This document shows, piece after piece, positions 14,943 through 24,133 of a stretch of 64,000 bases of DNA. The stretch spans positions 5,241,327 to 5,305,326 of the forward strand of contig NZ_QFRX01000001.1 in NCBI RefSeq assembly GCF_003143935.1. The letters run 5' to 3'. Every line of letters begins with the position of its first letter. The stretch's first letter is position 1. Below the pieces are notes generated by a model that was given only the letters and a program-made list of their open reading frames with translations, was not told where the DNA came from and made no database searches. The position numbers and the translations under genes were made by a program. This DNA comes from Streptomyces sp. Act143 (GTDB lineage: Bacteria; Actinomycetota; Actinomycetes; Streptomycetales; Streptomycetaceae).

Positions 14943-16310
14943 ATGGTCAACTCATCGCACGGACACCAGCCCCGTACGCCCGCCCAGCACCGCTCCCGCC
15001 GCTGGTTCATGAACAAGGCGCTCCTCGCGGGCGGCGTCTCCGCCGTCGCCGTCATGGGCGGCTACGCCGCGAGCCAGGCCGGCGCCGAGACGGCGTCCGA
15101 CGCCGACGCCACGGCGAGCGCCTCCCCCTCCGGCCCGCCGCCCGGCGGCGGCTTCGGGCAGACCATCGCCTACGACGACTTCGTCGGCGTCACCACCGAC
15201 GGCACGGTCCTCGACGACCTGTACGCGATCCACCGCACCGGCGTCTCCACCACGCCGGTCGTGCGGGCGGGCGCGGCCTTCGTCGACGCCCTGACCGACG
15301 AGCAGAAGTCGGCCACCCTCTTCGACATCGACGCCGACCAGTGGCTCGACTGGACCAACGTCGACTCCAACGACCGCGACGGTCTCGCCCTGCGCGACAT
15401 GACCGAGAAGCAGTACAAGCTCGCGATCAAGCTGCTGAAGGCCGCCCTCTCCGCCCGCGGCCTGGAGAACGCCACCCAGATCCGCAAGCTCAACCACTTC
15501 CTCGGCGAGTACGGCGGCGACACCACCAAGGCGCTCAACTACGACGCCTACTGGTTCACGATCATGGGCACCCCGTCGGCGACCGCCCCCTGGGGCTTCC
15601 AGTTCGAGGGCCACCACCTGGTCGTCAACTACTTCGTCCTGGGCGACCAGGTCGTCGCGACGCCCACCTTCCGCGGCTCCGAGCCCACGAAGATCACGTA
15701 CGACGGTGTCGACTACCACCTCTTCCGGGAGGAGACCGCCGCCGGCCTGAAGCTGCTGCGCGCGCTGGACGCCACCCAGCTCGCCACCGCCGCCCCCGGC
15801 ACCGAGTCGAAGACCGGCACCAACCTGACCGTCGGCGCCGGGAACGACAACGCGGTCCTGCCCTACAAGGGCCTGAAGGGCTCCGAGCTCGACCGCAGGC
15901 AGCAGAAGCTGCTCCTCGACCTCGTCGAGGTCTACACCGGCACCATCGACGAGGGCCACTCCCGGGTGTGGCTGCGGGACATCGAGAAGCACCTCGACGA
16001 CACGTACTTCTACTGGATCGGCGAGTCCGAGGACGACTCGGCGTTCTACTACCGCGTGCACTCCCCGGTCGTCCTGATCGAGTACGACGCCGAGTCCCCG
16101 CTCGCGTACCACGAGGACGACGACGCGAGTTCGGCCTCCCCGAGCGCGTCGGCGACCGCCTCGGCCACCGCCTCGGCCGGTCCCGGCGGTGGCATGGGCG
16201 GCCCCAACGGCACCCCCACCCAGCAGCACATCCACACGATCATCCGCACGCCCAACGGCAACGACTACGGCGTGGACCTGCTCAGGCTCCACCTGGAGAC
16301 CGACCACTGA
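14943..16310 (+). CDS. Tat-exported DUF3500-family protein
   Basis: The 455-residue precursor has a twin-arginine signal (SRRWFMNK followed by a hydrophobic stretch ending ASQAGAETA), which points to export of a folded protein. The body, about residues 65-390, matches DUF3500 as I recognise it, with the patterns WLDWTNVD, GFQFEGHHLVVNYFV and YKGLKGSELD. A low-complexity Ser/Ala/Gly-rich insert near residues 400-425 precedes a C-terminal QQHIHTIIRTPNGNDYG segment. The biochemical role of DUF3500 is not known to me. I chose ATG 14943 so that the signal sits near the N-terminus; GTG/ATG 14907 is in frame. The 222-base gap before it holds only promoter sequence. Confidence 0.85.
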   Translation: MVNSSHGHQPRTPAQHRSRRWFMNKALLAGGVSAVAVMGGYAASQAGAETASDADATASASPSGPPPGGGFGQTIAYDDFVGVTTDGTVLDDLYAIHRTGVSTTPVVRAGAAFVDALTDEQKSATLFDIDADQWLDWTNVDSNDRDGLALRDMTEKQYKLAIKLLKAALSARGLENATQIRKLNHFLGEYGGDTTKALNYDAYWFTIMGTPSATAPWGFQFEGHHLVVNYFVLGDQVVATPTFRGSEPTKITYDGVDYHLFREETAAGLKLLRALDATQLATAAPGTESKTGTNLTVGAGNDNAVLPYKGLKGSELDRRQQKLLLDLVEVYTGTIDEGHSRVWLRDIEKHLDDTYFYWIGESEDDSAFYYRVHSPVVLIEYDAESPLAYHEDDDASSASPSASATASATASAGPGGGMGGPNGTPTQQHIHTIIRTPNGNDYGVDLLRLHLETDH

Positions 16311-16312
16311 GT

Positions 16313-16346
16313 CTGTGCCGCTCCGCCCTCTGTGCCGCTCCGCCCT
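16313..16346. repeat. Two tandem copies of a 17-bp unit
   Basis: CTGTGCCGCTCCGCCCT occurs twice without a gap, just after the DUF3500 stop and before the leaderless promoter of the DinB gene. Confidence 0.9.
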
Positions 16347-16363
16347 GTCTGTAGTGTGCGGAA

Positions 16364-16933
16364 ATGACAAGAAGTGAGCGGCTCGCGGAGCAACTGGACT
16401 GGTACTGGCGCAAGAACCTGCGGCCCCGGCTGGAGGGTCTCAGCGACGAGGAGTACTTCTGGGAGCCGGTGCGCGGCTGCTGGAGCATCCGCCCGCGGGG
16501 CACGTCGGCCGCGCCGGCGTCGGAGGGTTCGGGGGCCTGGACGATGGACTCCGCACCCCCCGGCGCGGTGCCGGAGCCGGCGCCGGTGACCACGATCGCC
16601 TGGCGGCTGGCCCACATCACCGTCTCCTGCCTGGGCTATCGGGTCGGCTGGCACTTCGGCGGCCAGGACGTCGAGTCCGAGACCTTCGCCTACGCGGGGA
16701 CCGCTGACGAGGCGCTGAAACAGCTCGACGAGATGTACGGGAGATGGAACGCCGGGGTCCGCGAGCTCTCGGACGCCGACCTGGACCACCCGCCCGCGGT
16801 GGGTCCCGAGCGGCAGCCGTGGGAGGTCATCGTCCAGCACGTCAACAAGGAACTGATCCACCACGGCGCCGAGATCTCCCTGCTGCGCGACCTCTACCTC
16901 TGGCGGGACGGAGCCGCACCGCACCGGATCTGA
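16364..16933 (+). CDS. DinB/YfiT-like putative metal-dependent enzyme
   Basis: This 189-residue protein belongs to the DinB four-helix-bundle superfamily. WRLAHITVSC and ELIHHGAEISLLRDLYLW supply the conserved metal-binding His residues. Related proteins include mycothiol-dependent isomerases and transferases, which fits an actinomycete, but no substrate can be named. A TAGTGT -10 box (16352-16357) lies six bases before the ATG and there is no ribosome binding site, so the mRNA is probably leaderless. It is a single gene, convergent with the membrane protein at 16960. Confidence 0.85.
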   Translation: MTRSERLAEQLDWYWRKNLRPRLEGLSDEEYFWEPVRGCWSIRPRGTSAAPASEGSGAWTMDSAPPGAVPEPAPVTTIAWRLAHITVSCLGYRVGWHFGGQDVESETFAYAGTADEALKQLDEMYGRWNAGVRELSDADLDHPPAVGPERQPWEVIVQHVNKELIHHGAEISLLRDLYLWRDGAAPHRI

Positions 16934-16959
16934 CGCGCCGTGGACGTGTGCCGCACCGC

Positions 16960-18390
16960 TCACCACCCGGTGCGCAGCAGGTGGTTGAGGAGCAGCGCGA
17001 GCACCGCCTGCGCGAGCAGCCACGCGCGCGGGCGGGTGAGGAACGCGCACGCCGGGAGCAGCCACACCGCGAACGGCAGCCAGATGCGTTCCGTCTCCGC
17101 CTTGCTCATGCCGGACAGGTCGGCGACCAGCAGGGCGAGCAGGGCGGCGGTCACGAGGAGCGCGAGACGCGTCGTTCCGGAGTGGCCGCCGCCCTCCCGT
17201 CGCAGCAGCAACACGCCCGTGCGGCGCAGGCCGGCCGTCGTCGCCAGGCCGGTGATCAGCACCGCGCACGCCAGGTTGGCCCACACCCAGTAGCCGTAGG
17301 GGCGGATGCCGCCCGCGCCCTGGTGGTAGCGGGTGACGAGCAGGCGGTACGCCTCCCACCAGTCGAACCCGGCGAGCGTGAACGCGGTCGGGACCACGGC
17401 CAGTCCGGCGAGCAGCGGCACCAGCAGGGCGGGCCGGGCCCGGACGCCGGACCGGCCCAGGACGAGGACCGCCGCCGCGATCAGGGCGACGAGGGTGAGG
17501 CCGTAGGAGAGGTAGCAGGTCAGGCCGAACAGCAATCCGGACCCGCCCGCGCACCACAGGGACCCCCGGGTGACCGCCAGGGCCAGCAGCGCCACCGACC
17601 AGGCCGCGACCGCCGCGAAGTACGCGTCGGCCGAGGTGCCCATCCACACCGCGGCCGGGGCCAGGACCAGGAAGGGGGCCGCCCGGCGGGCGAGGCTCTC
17701 GTCGGCGAGGGCGCGGATCGTGACGAGCACGGCCACGCAGGCCGTCGCACCGACCACGATGCACCACACCCCGGCCCAGCCGCCGCCCCGCAGCCCGATC
17801 CGGTCGAGGAGGACGAAGGTGAGGGTGGCGGCGGGCGGGTGGCCGGCGATGTGGGCGGGCCAGTGGTCGGGGGAGCCGAGCAGGATGTGGTCGGTGAAGG
17901 TGCGCAGGGTGCCGTGGATGTCGTCGAAGCGGTCGATGACCTGGAGGTACTCGTAGCGGGTGGTCAGGCGGCGGGCGATGCCGCGGTGCCAGCCGTCGAT
18001 CAGGGCGAGGGAGAAGATCCACACCGTGGCCGTGCCCCAGGCCGCGGGCAGCAGGGCCCGCCAGGGCAGACGGGCGGCGAGGGCGGGACCGTAGGCGACG
18101 GTCGCGGCGGCGACGAGGACGGCCGCCGGGGTGCCGGGGCCGAGGTGCGGGTCCCAGGAGGCCAGTAGCGGGGGCCAGGAGACGAACAGGGTGTGGCGGG
18201 TGTCCTGGAGGTGGCGGCCGACCAGGACGGCGGCCGTCACCAGCAGGACCGCGGCCCCGGCGGCGTACAGATCACGGCGGAGGCCGGGGCGGGGGTCGCG
18301 AGGGAGGTCGTGGCGGGAGTCGCGGCGGGAGTCGCGGCGGGAGTCGCGGCGGAGATCGCGGCGGGAGTCGCCGGAGAGCGAGCGGGTCAC
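16960..18390 (-). CDS. Polytopic membrane protein, probable polyprenyl-phosphate-sugar-dependent glycosyltransferase
   Basis: The 476-residue protein has about 11 hydrophobic helices and large loops. An Asp-rich first outer loop after helix 2-3 (RYEYLQVIDRFDDIHG) and a following GHPPAATL segment resemble GT-C mannosyltransferases (GT87-like) of actinobacteria. The N-terminus has an odd Arg/Asp/Ser repeat (RRDSRRDSRRDSR) encoded by the tandem repeat at 18312-18371. GTG 18390 follows a TAGCGT -10 box (18404-18399) by eight bases, so the mRNA may be leaderless. It would add a sugar to a lipid or cell-wall acceptor outside the membrane. The family call is by topology, not by a firm signature. Confidence 0.68.
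   Translation of the reverse strand: MTRSLSGDSRRDLRRDSRRDSRRDSRHDLPRDPRPGLRRDLYAAGAAVLLVTAAVLVGRHLQDTRHTLFVSWPPLLASWDPHLGPGTPAAVLVAAATVAYGPALAARLPWRALLPAAWGTATVWIFSLALIDGWHRGIARRLTTRYEYLQVIDRFDDIHGTLRTFTDHILLGSPDHWPAHIAGHPPAATLTFVLLDRIGLRGGGWAGVWCIVVGATACVAVLVTIRALADESLARRAAPFLVLAPAAVWMGTSADAYFAAVAAWSVALLALAVTRGSLWCAGGSGLLFGLTCYLSYGLTLVALIAAAVLVLGRSGVRARPALLVPLLAGLAVVPTAFTLAGFDWWEAYRLLVTRYHQGAGGIRPYGYWVWANLACAVLITGLATTAGLRRTGVLLLRREGGGHSGTTRLALLVTAALLALLVADLSGMSKAETERIWLPFAVWLLPACAFLTRPRAWLLAQAVLALLLNHLLRTGW
18312..18371. repeat. Five tandem copies of a 12-bp unit inside a gene start
   Basis: GGCGGGAGTCGC is repeated five times (one copy with two changes). It is in frame and encodes the charged Arg-Asp-Ser repeats at the N-terminus of the membrane protein. 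Confidence 0.93.
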
Positions 18391-18505
18391 GTCGCAAGAC
18401 GCTAGGCCGGGTCGCGGCCCGTGGCCCGGCTCCCGGGCCGGACGTCAGCGTTTCGTCATGGGTCGCGCACCCTCTCATGGGGTGGTCCGGGCCTACCGTC
18501 GGGCC

Positions 18506-19756
18506 ATGCGAGACGATCCGCGGCTTCCCACCACCCCCGGCTTCTGGCGCAGCCCCCTGCGCGGCCCCTGGTTCACCTCGGTGCTGGGGCTGGTTCTGCT
18601 CGTCGGCATCACCGTGCTGTTCGTGACGGGACTGCTCTCCTACGCCGCCTACAATCCGGACCTGTCGCCGGTGAACGACAAGACGCCGGACAAGGGGCTC
18701 CTCGGCTTCTACCTCTTCGCCTGGCCGACCCACCCGCACTGGCTGTACCGCCTCAACCAGGGCGTGCACGTCACGCTCGGGATCACTCTCATCCCCGTGC
18801 TGCTGGCCAAGCTGTGGTCGGTCGTGCCGAGGCTCTTCACGCTGCCGCCGGCCCGCTCGCTCGCCCACGCGGCGGAGCGGATCTCACTGCTGCTCCTGGT
18901 CGGGGGCGGGCTGTTCGAGTTCGGCACGGGCGTCCTCAACGTCCAGCTCGACTACGTCTTCCCCGGCTCCTTCTACCCCCTGCACTTCTACGGCGCCTGG
19001 GTGTTCTTCGCCGCCTTCGTCGCGCATGCCTTCCTCAAACTCCCCACGGCGCTGCGGGCCTTGAGGCACCTGCGGGAGGAGCGGGACGGGGACAGCGGCC
19101 TCGTGACCCCGCGTCCGGCCGCGCCGACCGTCACGCGGCGCGGCGCGCTGTGGTTCGTCGGGGGCGGCTCGCTGCTGCTGTTCGCGACGACGGTGGGGCA
19201 GACCCTCGGCGGCCCGCTGCGCCGCACCGCCCTCCTCGCCCCGCACGGCGGCGGCGACCCCGGCAGCGGCCCCAACGGCTTCCAGATCAACAAGACCGCC
19301 GCGTACGCCGGGATCGACGCCGCCGAGACCGGCGCGGAGGCCTGGCGCCTGGTCGTGACGGGCCGCACCGGCACGGTGCGGTTGAGCCGCGCGGATCTGC
19401 TCCGGCTCCCGCTGCACAGTGCCGCGTTGCCCATCGCCTGCGTGGAGGGCTGGTCGACCGCGGACCAGTGGTGGCGCGGGGTACGGCTGCGGGATCTCGC
19501 GGCGCTCGTCGGCCACGACGGCGACGGCCACGCCGTCCCGGACGTGTTCGTGGAGTCCCTCCAACGCCACGGCGCCTTCCGCCGCGCCGCGCTGCGCGCC
19601 AACCAGGTGGCCGACCCGCGTTCCCTGCTCGCCCTGTACGTCAACGGCGAGGAACTGTCCCCCGACCACGGCCACCCGGCGCGGATCATCGTGCCCGCGG
19701 CGCCCGGTGTGCTCAACACCAAGTGGGTGGCCCGGCTGACGTTCGGAGACCTGTGA
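18506..19756 (+). CDS. Membrane-bound molybdopterin oxidoreductase with N-terminal cytochrome-b-like helices
   Basis: In this 416-residue protein, residues 1-200 hold four membrane helices with His residues placed as in cytochrome b561-like domains (NQGVHVTLG, LHFYGAWVFFAAFVAHAF). A fifth helix follows near 215. The C-terminal half (about 245-416) is a sulfite-oxidase-type molybdopterin domain with the cofactor-binding Cys in LPIACVEGWS. It probably passes electrons between the quinone pool and an outer-face Mo site; the substrate is unknown. ATG 18506 lies six bases after TACCGT, with no ribosome binding site, so it is likely leaderless. It overlaps the next gene at TGATG. Confidence 0.88.
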   Translation: MRDDPRLPTTPGFWRSPLRGPWFTSVLGLVLLVGITVLFVTGLLSYAAYNPDLSPVNDKTPDKGLLGFYLFAWPTHPHWLYRLNQGVHVTLGITLIPVLLAKLWSVVPRLFTLPPARSLAHAAERISLLLLVGGGLFEFGTGVLNVQLDYVFPGSFYPLHFYGAWVFFAAFVAHAFLKLPTALRALRHLREERDGDSGLVTPRPAAPTVTRRGALWFVGGGSLLLFATTVGQTLGGPLRRTALLAPHGGGDPGSGPNGFQINKTAAYAGIDAAETGAEAWRLVVTGRTGTVRLSRADLLRLPLHSAALPIACVEGWSTADQWWRGVRLRDLAALVGHDGDGHAVPDVFVESLQRHGAFRRAALRANQVADPRSLLALYVNGEELSPDHGHPARIIVPAAPGVLNTKWVARLTFGDL

Positions 19757-20211
19757 TGCGCAAGCCGGTTGTCGGAAGCCCCCTCCAACTCCTCCTTTTC
19801 GCGGGCTCGTTCGCTCTCGCCGCCTACGCGGGGGTGCGGCTGCTCGCCGACGACTGGTTCGGCGTGGCGCTGTGGATCGCGGGGGCCGCGCTGCTGCACG
19901 ACCTCGTGCTGCTGCCGCTGTACGCGGTGGCGGACCGGCTGGCCGTGCGCGGGCTGGGCGCGGCGGGCCGCCGGGAGTGGGCGATGTACGTCCGCGTACC
20001 GGCCGCCCTGTCCGGGCTGCTGCTCCTCGTGTGGTTCCCGCTGATCAGCGGGATGGTGGACCGGCGCTACCGGTCCGCCACCGCGCTGTCGCCGGACGGC
20101 TTCCTCGGCCGCTGGCTGCTGATCACGGCCCTGCTGTTCGGCGGTTCGGCGCTGCTCCTCGTGCTGCGGGTGCGCAGGGCGACGAAGCTGCGTCCGCCGG
20201 CCGACCACTGA
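19756..20211 (+). CDS. Small membrane protein partner of the oxidoreductase
   Basis: The 151-residue protein has four predicted membrane helices (about residues 10-28, 34-56, 75-95 and 118-140) and an Arg-rich C-terminus. Its ATG overlaps the stop of the molybdopterin oxidoreductase gene (TGATG), so the two are translationally coupled and probably form one unit. I recognise no family. Its last 145 bases overlap the convergent methyltransferase gene. Confidence 0.82.
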   Translation: MRKPVVGSPLQLLLFAGSFALAAYAGVRLLADDWFGVALWIAGAALLHDLVLLPLYAVADRLAVRGLGAAGRREWAMYVRVPAALSGLLLLVWFPLISGMVDRRYRSATALSPDGFLGRWLLITALLFGGSALLLVLRVRRATKLRPPADH

Positions 20212-20801
20212 CACTCCCGCTGCCAGCCGCGCGCGTACCGCAGCAGGGCCGGGGTGCCGAGCCGCGCCCAGGGGAAGGGGGCGCCGGTGGTGGTGCGGGC
20301 GTCGGTGAGGTGGACGTGGACGCGTTCGTCGATGTCCACGGGGGCCGTCTCGGCGATCAGCAGGCCGCCGGGGCGCAGGAGTTCGGCCGTGCGGTCCAGC
20401 AGGGCGCGCGGGTCGCCGCCGATGCCGACGTTGCCGTCGATGAGCAGGACGGTGCCCCAGCGGCCCTCGCCGGGCAGTGGCTCGAAGACCGAGCGCCGCA
20501 GGGCCTGGCCGCCGAGGCGGACGGTGTGGTCGACGGCGGCCTCACTGACGTCGATGCCGAGGGCTGCGCGGGCCTGGGCGGCGAGTTCGGCGACGAGGCG
20601 TCCGGGGCCGCAGCCGACGTCCAGGACGGTGCCCTCGCAGCGGGCCAGTACCGCACGGTCCACGTCGTCCGCGCGGGCGCACCAGCGTTCCACCTCCAGG
20701 GGGAGGAGCCAGCCGTCGGCGCGGCGGAGGTAGAGGGGGCCGTGGCCCGTGCGGAGGGCTGTGGTGTAGGGGTCCGCGGTGGCCCAGGCAGGAGTGGTCA
20801 T
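20067..20801 (-). CDS. Class I SAM-dependent methyltransferase
   Basis: The 244-residue protein has the SAM-binding motif VLDVGCGPGRLVAELA at about residues 58-73, followed by GIDVSEAAV and LLIDGNVGIGGD. Its start ATG overlaps the stop of the DUF2064 gene (ATGA) in a three-gene operon with a glycosyltransferase. The C-terminal roughly 40 residues are Ser/Arg-rich, unlike the rest, and lie antisense to the membrane protein gene. The acceptor is unknown; a glycan, lipid or sugar intermediate is plausible from the neighbours. Confidence 0.85.
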   Translation of the reverse strand: MTTPAWATADPYTTALRTGHGPLYLRRADGWLLPLEVERWCARADDVDRAVLARCEGTVLDVGCGPGRLVAELAAQARAALGIDVSEAAVDHTVRLGGQALRRSVFEPLPGEGRWGTVLLIDGNVGIGGDPRALLDRTAELLRPGGLLIAETAPVDIDERVHVHLTDARTTTGAPFPWARLGTPALLRYARGWQRECQWSAGGRSFVALRTRSTRSSAEPPNSRAVISSQRPRKPSGDSAVADR

Positions 20802-21466
20802 CGGGGGAGGTTCTCCGGCTGCGGGTGCGTGGGGGCCGGTCGCGCCGTTCCCCGCGCCCCCAGGGGGGTGCACTGGGCGAGCCTCGTCGCGAACCGTCCG
20901 TGCGGGGCCAGTGATGCCACCGTCTGCGCGTCCCGCGCCGTGTCCACATCCCGCAGCCGCACCATGTCCCGTACCCGCAGCCCCGCCGCCACCAGCCTGC
21001 CGCGCTGCACCGCCCCCGTCCACGACGTCGACATCGGCACCCCCCGCAGCAGCCCGGGATCGGGGTCGGCCAGCCCCAGCGCCCAGAACCCCCCGTCCTC
21101 CGCCGGGCCGAAGTACGCCTCGCAGTCCGCGAAGTCCACGGACAGCAGCTCCGGCGTCACCTGCGGGGTGTCCATGCCGATGAGCAGGGTCGGGCCGGTG
21201 CAGTGGGCGAAGGCGTCCGCCAGCCGTTCGTCCAGGCCGCCCGCGCACTGCCGGACGATGTCGAAGCCGGGCGGCAGCCAGGGGCCGGGGGCCCCGTCGA
21301 GGGCCAGGACGCGGCGAGCAGCGGGGGTCGCCGCCACCGTGCGCAGGGTGTCCGTGAGGGACGCCTCGGCGAGGGAGGCGGCCTGCTCGGGCGTGAACGG
21401 CGGGGTCAGCCGGGTCTTCACCCGGCCCGGCACCGGTTCCTTGGCGATGACGAGCAGGGTGGTCAC
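20798..21466 (-). CDS. DUF2064 / TIGR04282-family glycosyltransferase-like protein
   Basis: This 222-residue protein begins MTTLLVIAKEPVPGRVKTRL, the N-terminal signature of the DUF2064 family of GT-A-fold nucleotidyl- or glycosyltransferases. It continues with LLIGMDTPQVTPELL and a Gly-Gly-Phe-Trp-Ala-Leu (GGFWALGL) segment. Some family members are annotated in arsenosugar synthesis. It is coupled by ATGA overlaps to the GT2 gene upstream and the methyltransferase downstream. The tail carries part of a GTTCCCCGCGCCCCC Streptomyces repeat and may be longer than the functional core. Confidence 0.87.
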   Translation of the reverse strand: MTTLLVIAKEPVPGRVKTRLTPPFTPEQAASLAEASLTDTLRTVAATPAARRVLALDGAPGPWLPPGFDIVRQCAGGLDERLADAFAHCTGPTLLIGMDTPQVTPELLSVDFADCEAYFGPAEDGGFWALGLADPDPGLLRGVPMSTSWTGAVQRGRLVAAGLRVRDMVRLRDVDTARDAQTVASLAPHGRFATRLAQCTPLGARGTARPAPTHPQPENLPR

Positions 21467-22155
21467 CGTACGGCCCTCCCGGCGGTCGGCGCCTCGCCCA
21501 GCACGCGGCTCATGTCCCGTACCGCCTGCCAGGTGCCGCGCCAGGTGCCGGTGACCTTCGAGGCGCCGGTGCGCGGCAGGTACGGCACGTCGTGCTCGGT
21601 GATCCGCCAGCCCGCGTCGGCGGCGCGGACGACCATCTGCAGCGGGTAGCCGCTGCGCCGGTCGGTGAGGTCGAGGTCGAGCAGGTGCTTGCGGCGGGCG
21701 GCGCGCAGCGGGCCGAGGTCGTGCAGGCGCAGGCCGGTGCGGCGGCGCAGCATGCGGGCGAGGGCGAGGTTGCCGGCGCGGGCGTGCGCGGGCCAGGCGC
21801 CCCGGCTCCGCGGGCGGCGTCGGCCGAGGACCAGGTCGGCCTCGTCGTCCAGGACCTCGCGGACGAAGGGGACGAGGAGCGCGGGGTCCAGGGAGGCGTC
21901 GCAGTCGCAGAAGCAGACCACGTCGGCGGTGGCGGCGGTCAGCCCGGCGTGGCAGGCGGCGCCGAAGCCGCGGCGCGGTTCGGGCACGACGGTCGCGCCG
22001 AGGGCACGGGCGAGGTCGGCGGAGCCGTCGGTGGAGCCGTTGTCGACGACGAGGGCGCGCCAGCCCGCCGGAATGCGGCTCAGCACCCAGGGCAGGGCCT
22101 CGGCCTCGTTCAGGCAGGGCAGCACCACGTCGACGTCGGAAGGAGTCGTCGTCAC
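21463..22155 (-). CDS. Family 2 glycosyltransferase
   Basis: This 230-residue GT-A protein starts VDVVLPCLNEAEALPWVLSR and shows VVDNGSTDGSADLAR and the metal/nucleotide-binding CDCDASLDP near residue 85. It resembles dolichol-/polyprenyl-phosphate mannosyltransferase-type enzymes without membrane helices. GTG 22155 lies six bases after a TAGGGT -10 box on the minus strand, and no ribosome binding site is seen, so the three-gene operon (GT2, DUF2064, methyltransferase) probably starts as a leaderless mRNA. Confidence 0.9.
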   Translation of the reverse strand: MTTTPSDVDVVLPCLNEAEALPWVLSRIPAGWRALVVDNGSTDGSADLARALGATVVPEPRRGFGAACHAGLTAATADVVCFCDCDASLDPALLVPFVREVLDDEADLVLGRRRPRSRGAWPAHARAGNLALARMLRRRTGLRLHDLGPLRAARRKHLLDLDLTDRRSGYPLQMVVRAADAGWRITEHDVPYLPRTGASKVTGTWRGTWQAVRDMSRVLGEAPTAGRAVR

Positions 22156-22277
22156 GGTCTCACCCTACGAACGCGAATCGGGCATACCGGACTCCTGCTC
22201 CTTACGAAACGCGGACGTCCGGGGCCGCGGCCCGCCCGCGCACCGCACCGGCGGGCGCGTGGTGCCAGGCTGGAGGC

Positions 22278-22996
<719 letters not shown>

Positions 22997-23000
<4 letters not shown>

Positions 23001-24112
23001 ACGACACCGTCCTCATCGCCCTGTACGCCTTCCTCGGCGCCGCCGGCACCGGGCTGGCCGGGGCCGCCGTGCTGCGGGTGGTCCGGCACCGGTCGCTGAC
23101 CGTGTCCATGGCGGTGGTGGCGGCCGTCGGCGTGGTCGCGATGCTGGCCGGGACCCTCGCCGTCGCCTGGGCGATGTTCCTGTCCCCGCACGATCTGACC
23201 GTCGTCACGACGGTCGTGGCGATGGCGGCCGTGGTCTCGCTGGCCACCGCGTTCCTGCTGGGCCGCTGGGTCGTCGCCCGCAGCCGCGAACTCGCGGTGG
23301 CCGCACGCTCCTTCGGGGACGGCGGCAGCTTCGCCGCGCCCCCGGTGCCCGCGACCGCCGAACTGGAGTCCCTCAGTCGTGAGTTGGCCGCCACCAGCGC
23401 CAGACTCGCCGAATCCCGGGAGCGGGAGCGGGCGTTGGAGACCTCCCGGCGGGAACTGGTCGCCTGGATCTCGCACGACCTGCGCACCCCGCTGGCCGGG
23501 CTGCGGGCCATGTCGGAGGCGCTGGAGGACGGCGTCGCCGCCGACCCCGACCGCTATCTGCGCCAGATCCGCACCGAGGTCGAGCGCCTCAACGCCATGG
23601 TCGGCGACCTCTTCGAGCTCTCCCGCATCCACGCAGGCACGCTGCCGCTGTCGTACGCCCGGATCTCCCTCTACGACCTGGTCGGCGACGCGCTGGCGGG
23701 CGCCGATCCGCTGGCCCGGGAGCTCGGGGTGCGGCTGGTGGGCGGGCGGGTCGAGCCGGTGCCGGTGGAGGTGGACGGCAAGGAGATGAGCCGGGTCCTG
23801 GGCAACCTGCTGGTCAACGCCATCCGCCGGACCCCGGCCGACGGCACGGTCGCGGTCGCCGCCGAGCGCGGGCCCGACGGTGCCGTGGTGCTGTCCGTCA
23901 CGGACGGCTGCGGCGGCATCCCCGAGGAGGACCTGCCCCGCGTCTTCGACACCGGCTGGCGGGGCAGCCACGCCCGTACCCCGCCGGCGGGGGCGGGACT
24001 GGGGCTCGCGATCGTGCGGGGGATCGTGGAGGCGCACCAGGGGCGGACGACCGTGCACAACATCCCCGGCGGCTGCCGCTTCGAGGTGGTGCTGCCCGCC
24101 GCCGCTTCCTGA
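22997..24112 (+). CDS. Sensor histidine kinase
   Basis: The 371-residue kinase has about three membrane helices in the first 95 residues with almost no external loop, so it may sense a signal within the membrane. A short HAMP-like linker follows, then the HisKA motif WISHDLRTPLAGLR with phosphorylated His160. The ATP-binding part has NLLVNAIRRTP (N box), DGCGGIP (G1) and GAGLGLAIVRGIVEAH (G2). The N box has Arg instead of the more usual Lys/His-Tyr. GTG 22997 overlaps the regulator stop codon. Its 3' end is convergent with the epimerase gene 22 bases away. Confidence 0.94.
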
Positions 24113-24133
24113 ACGCGGGCAGCACCACCGGTC

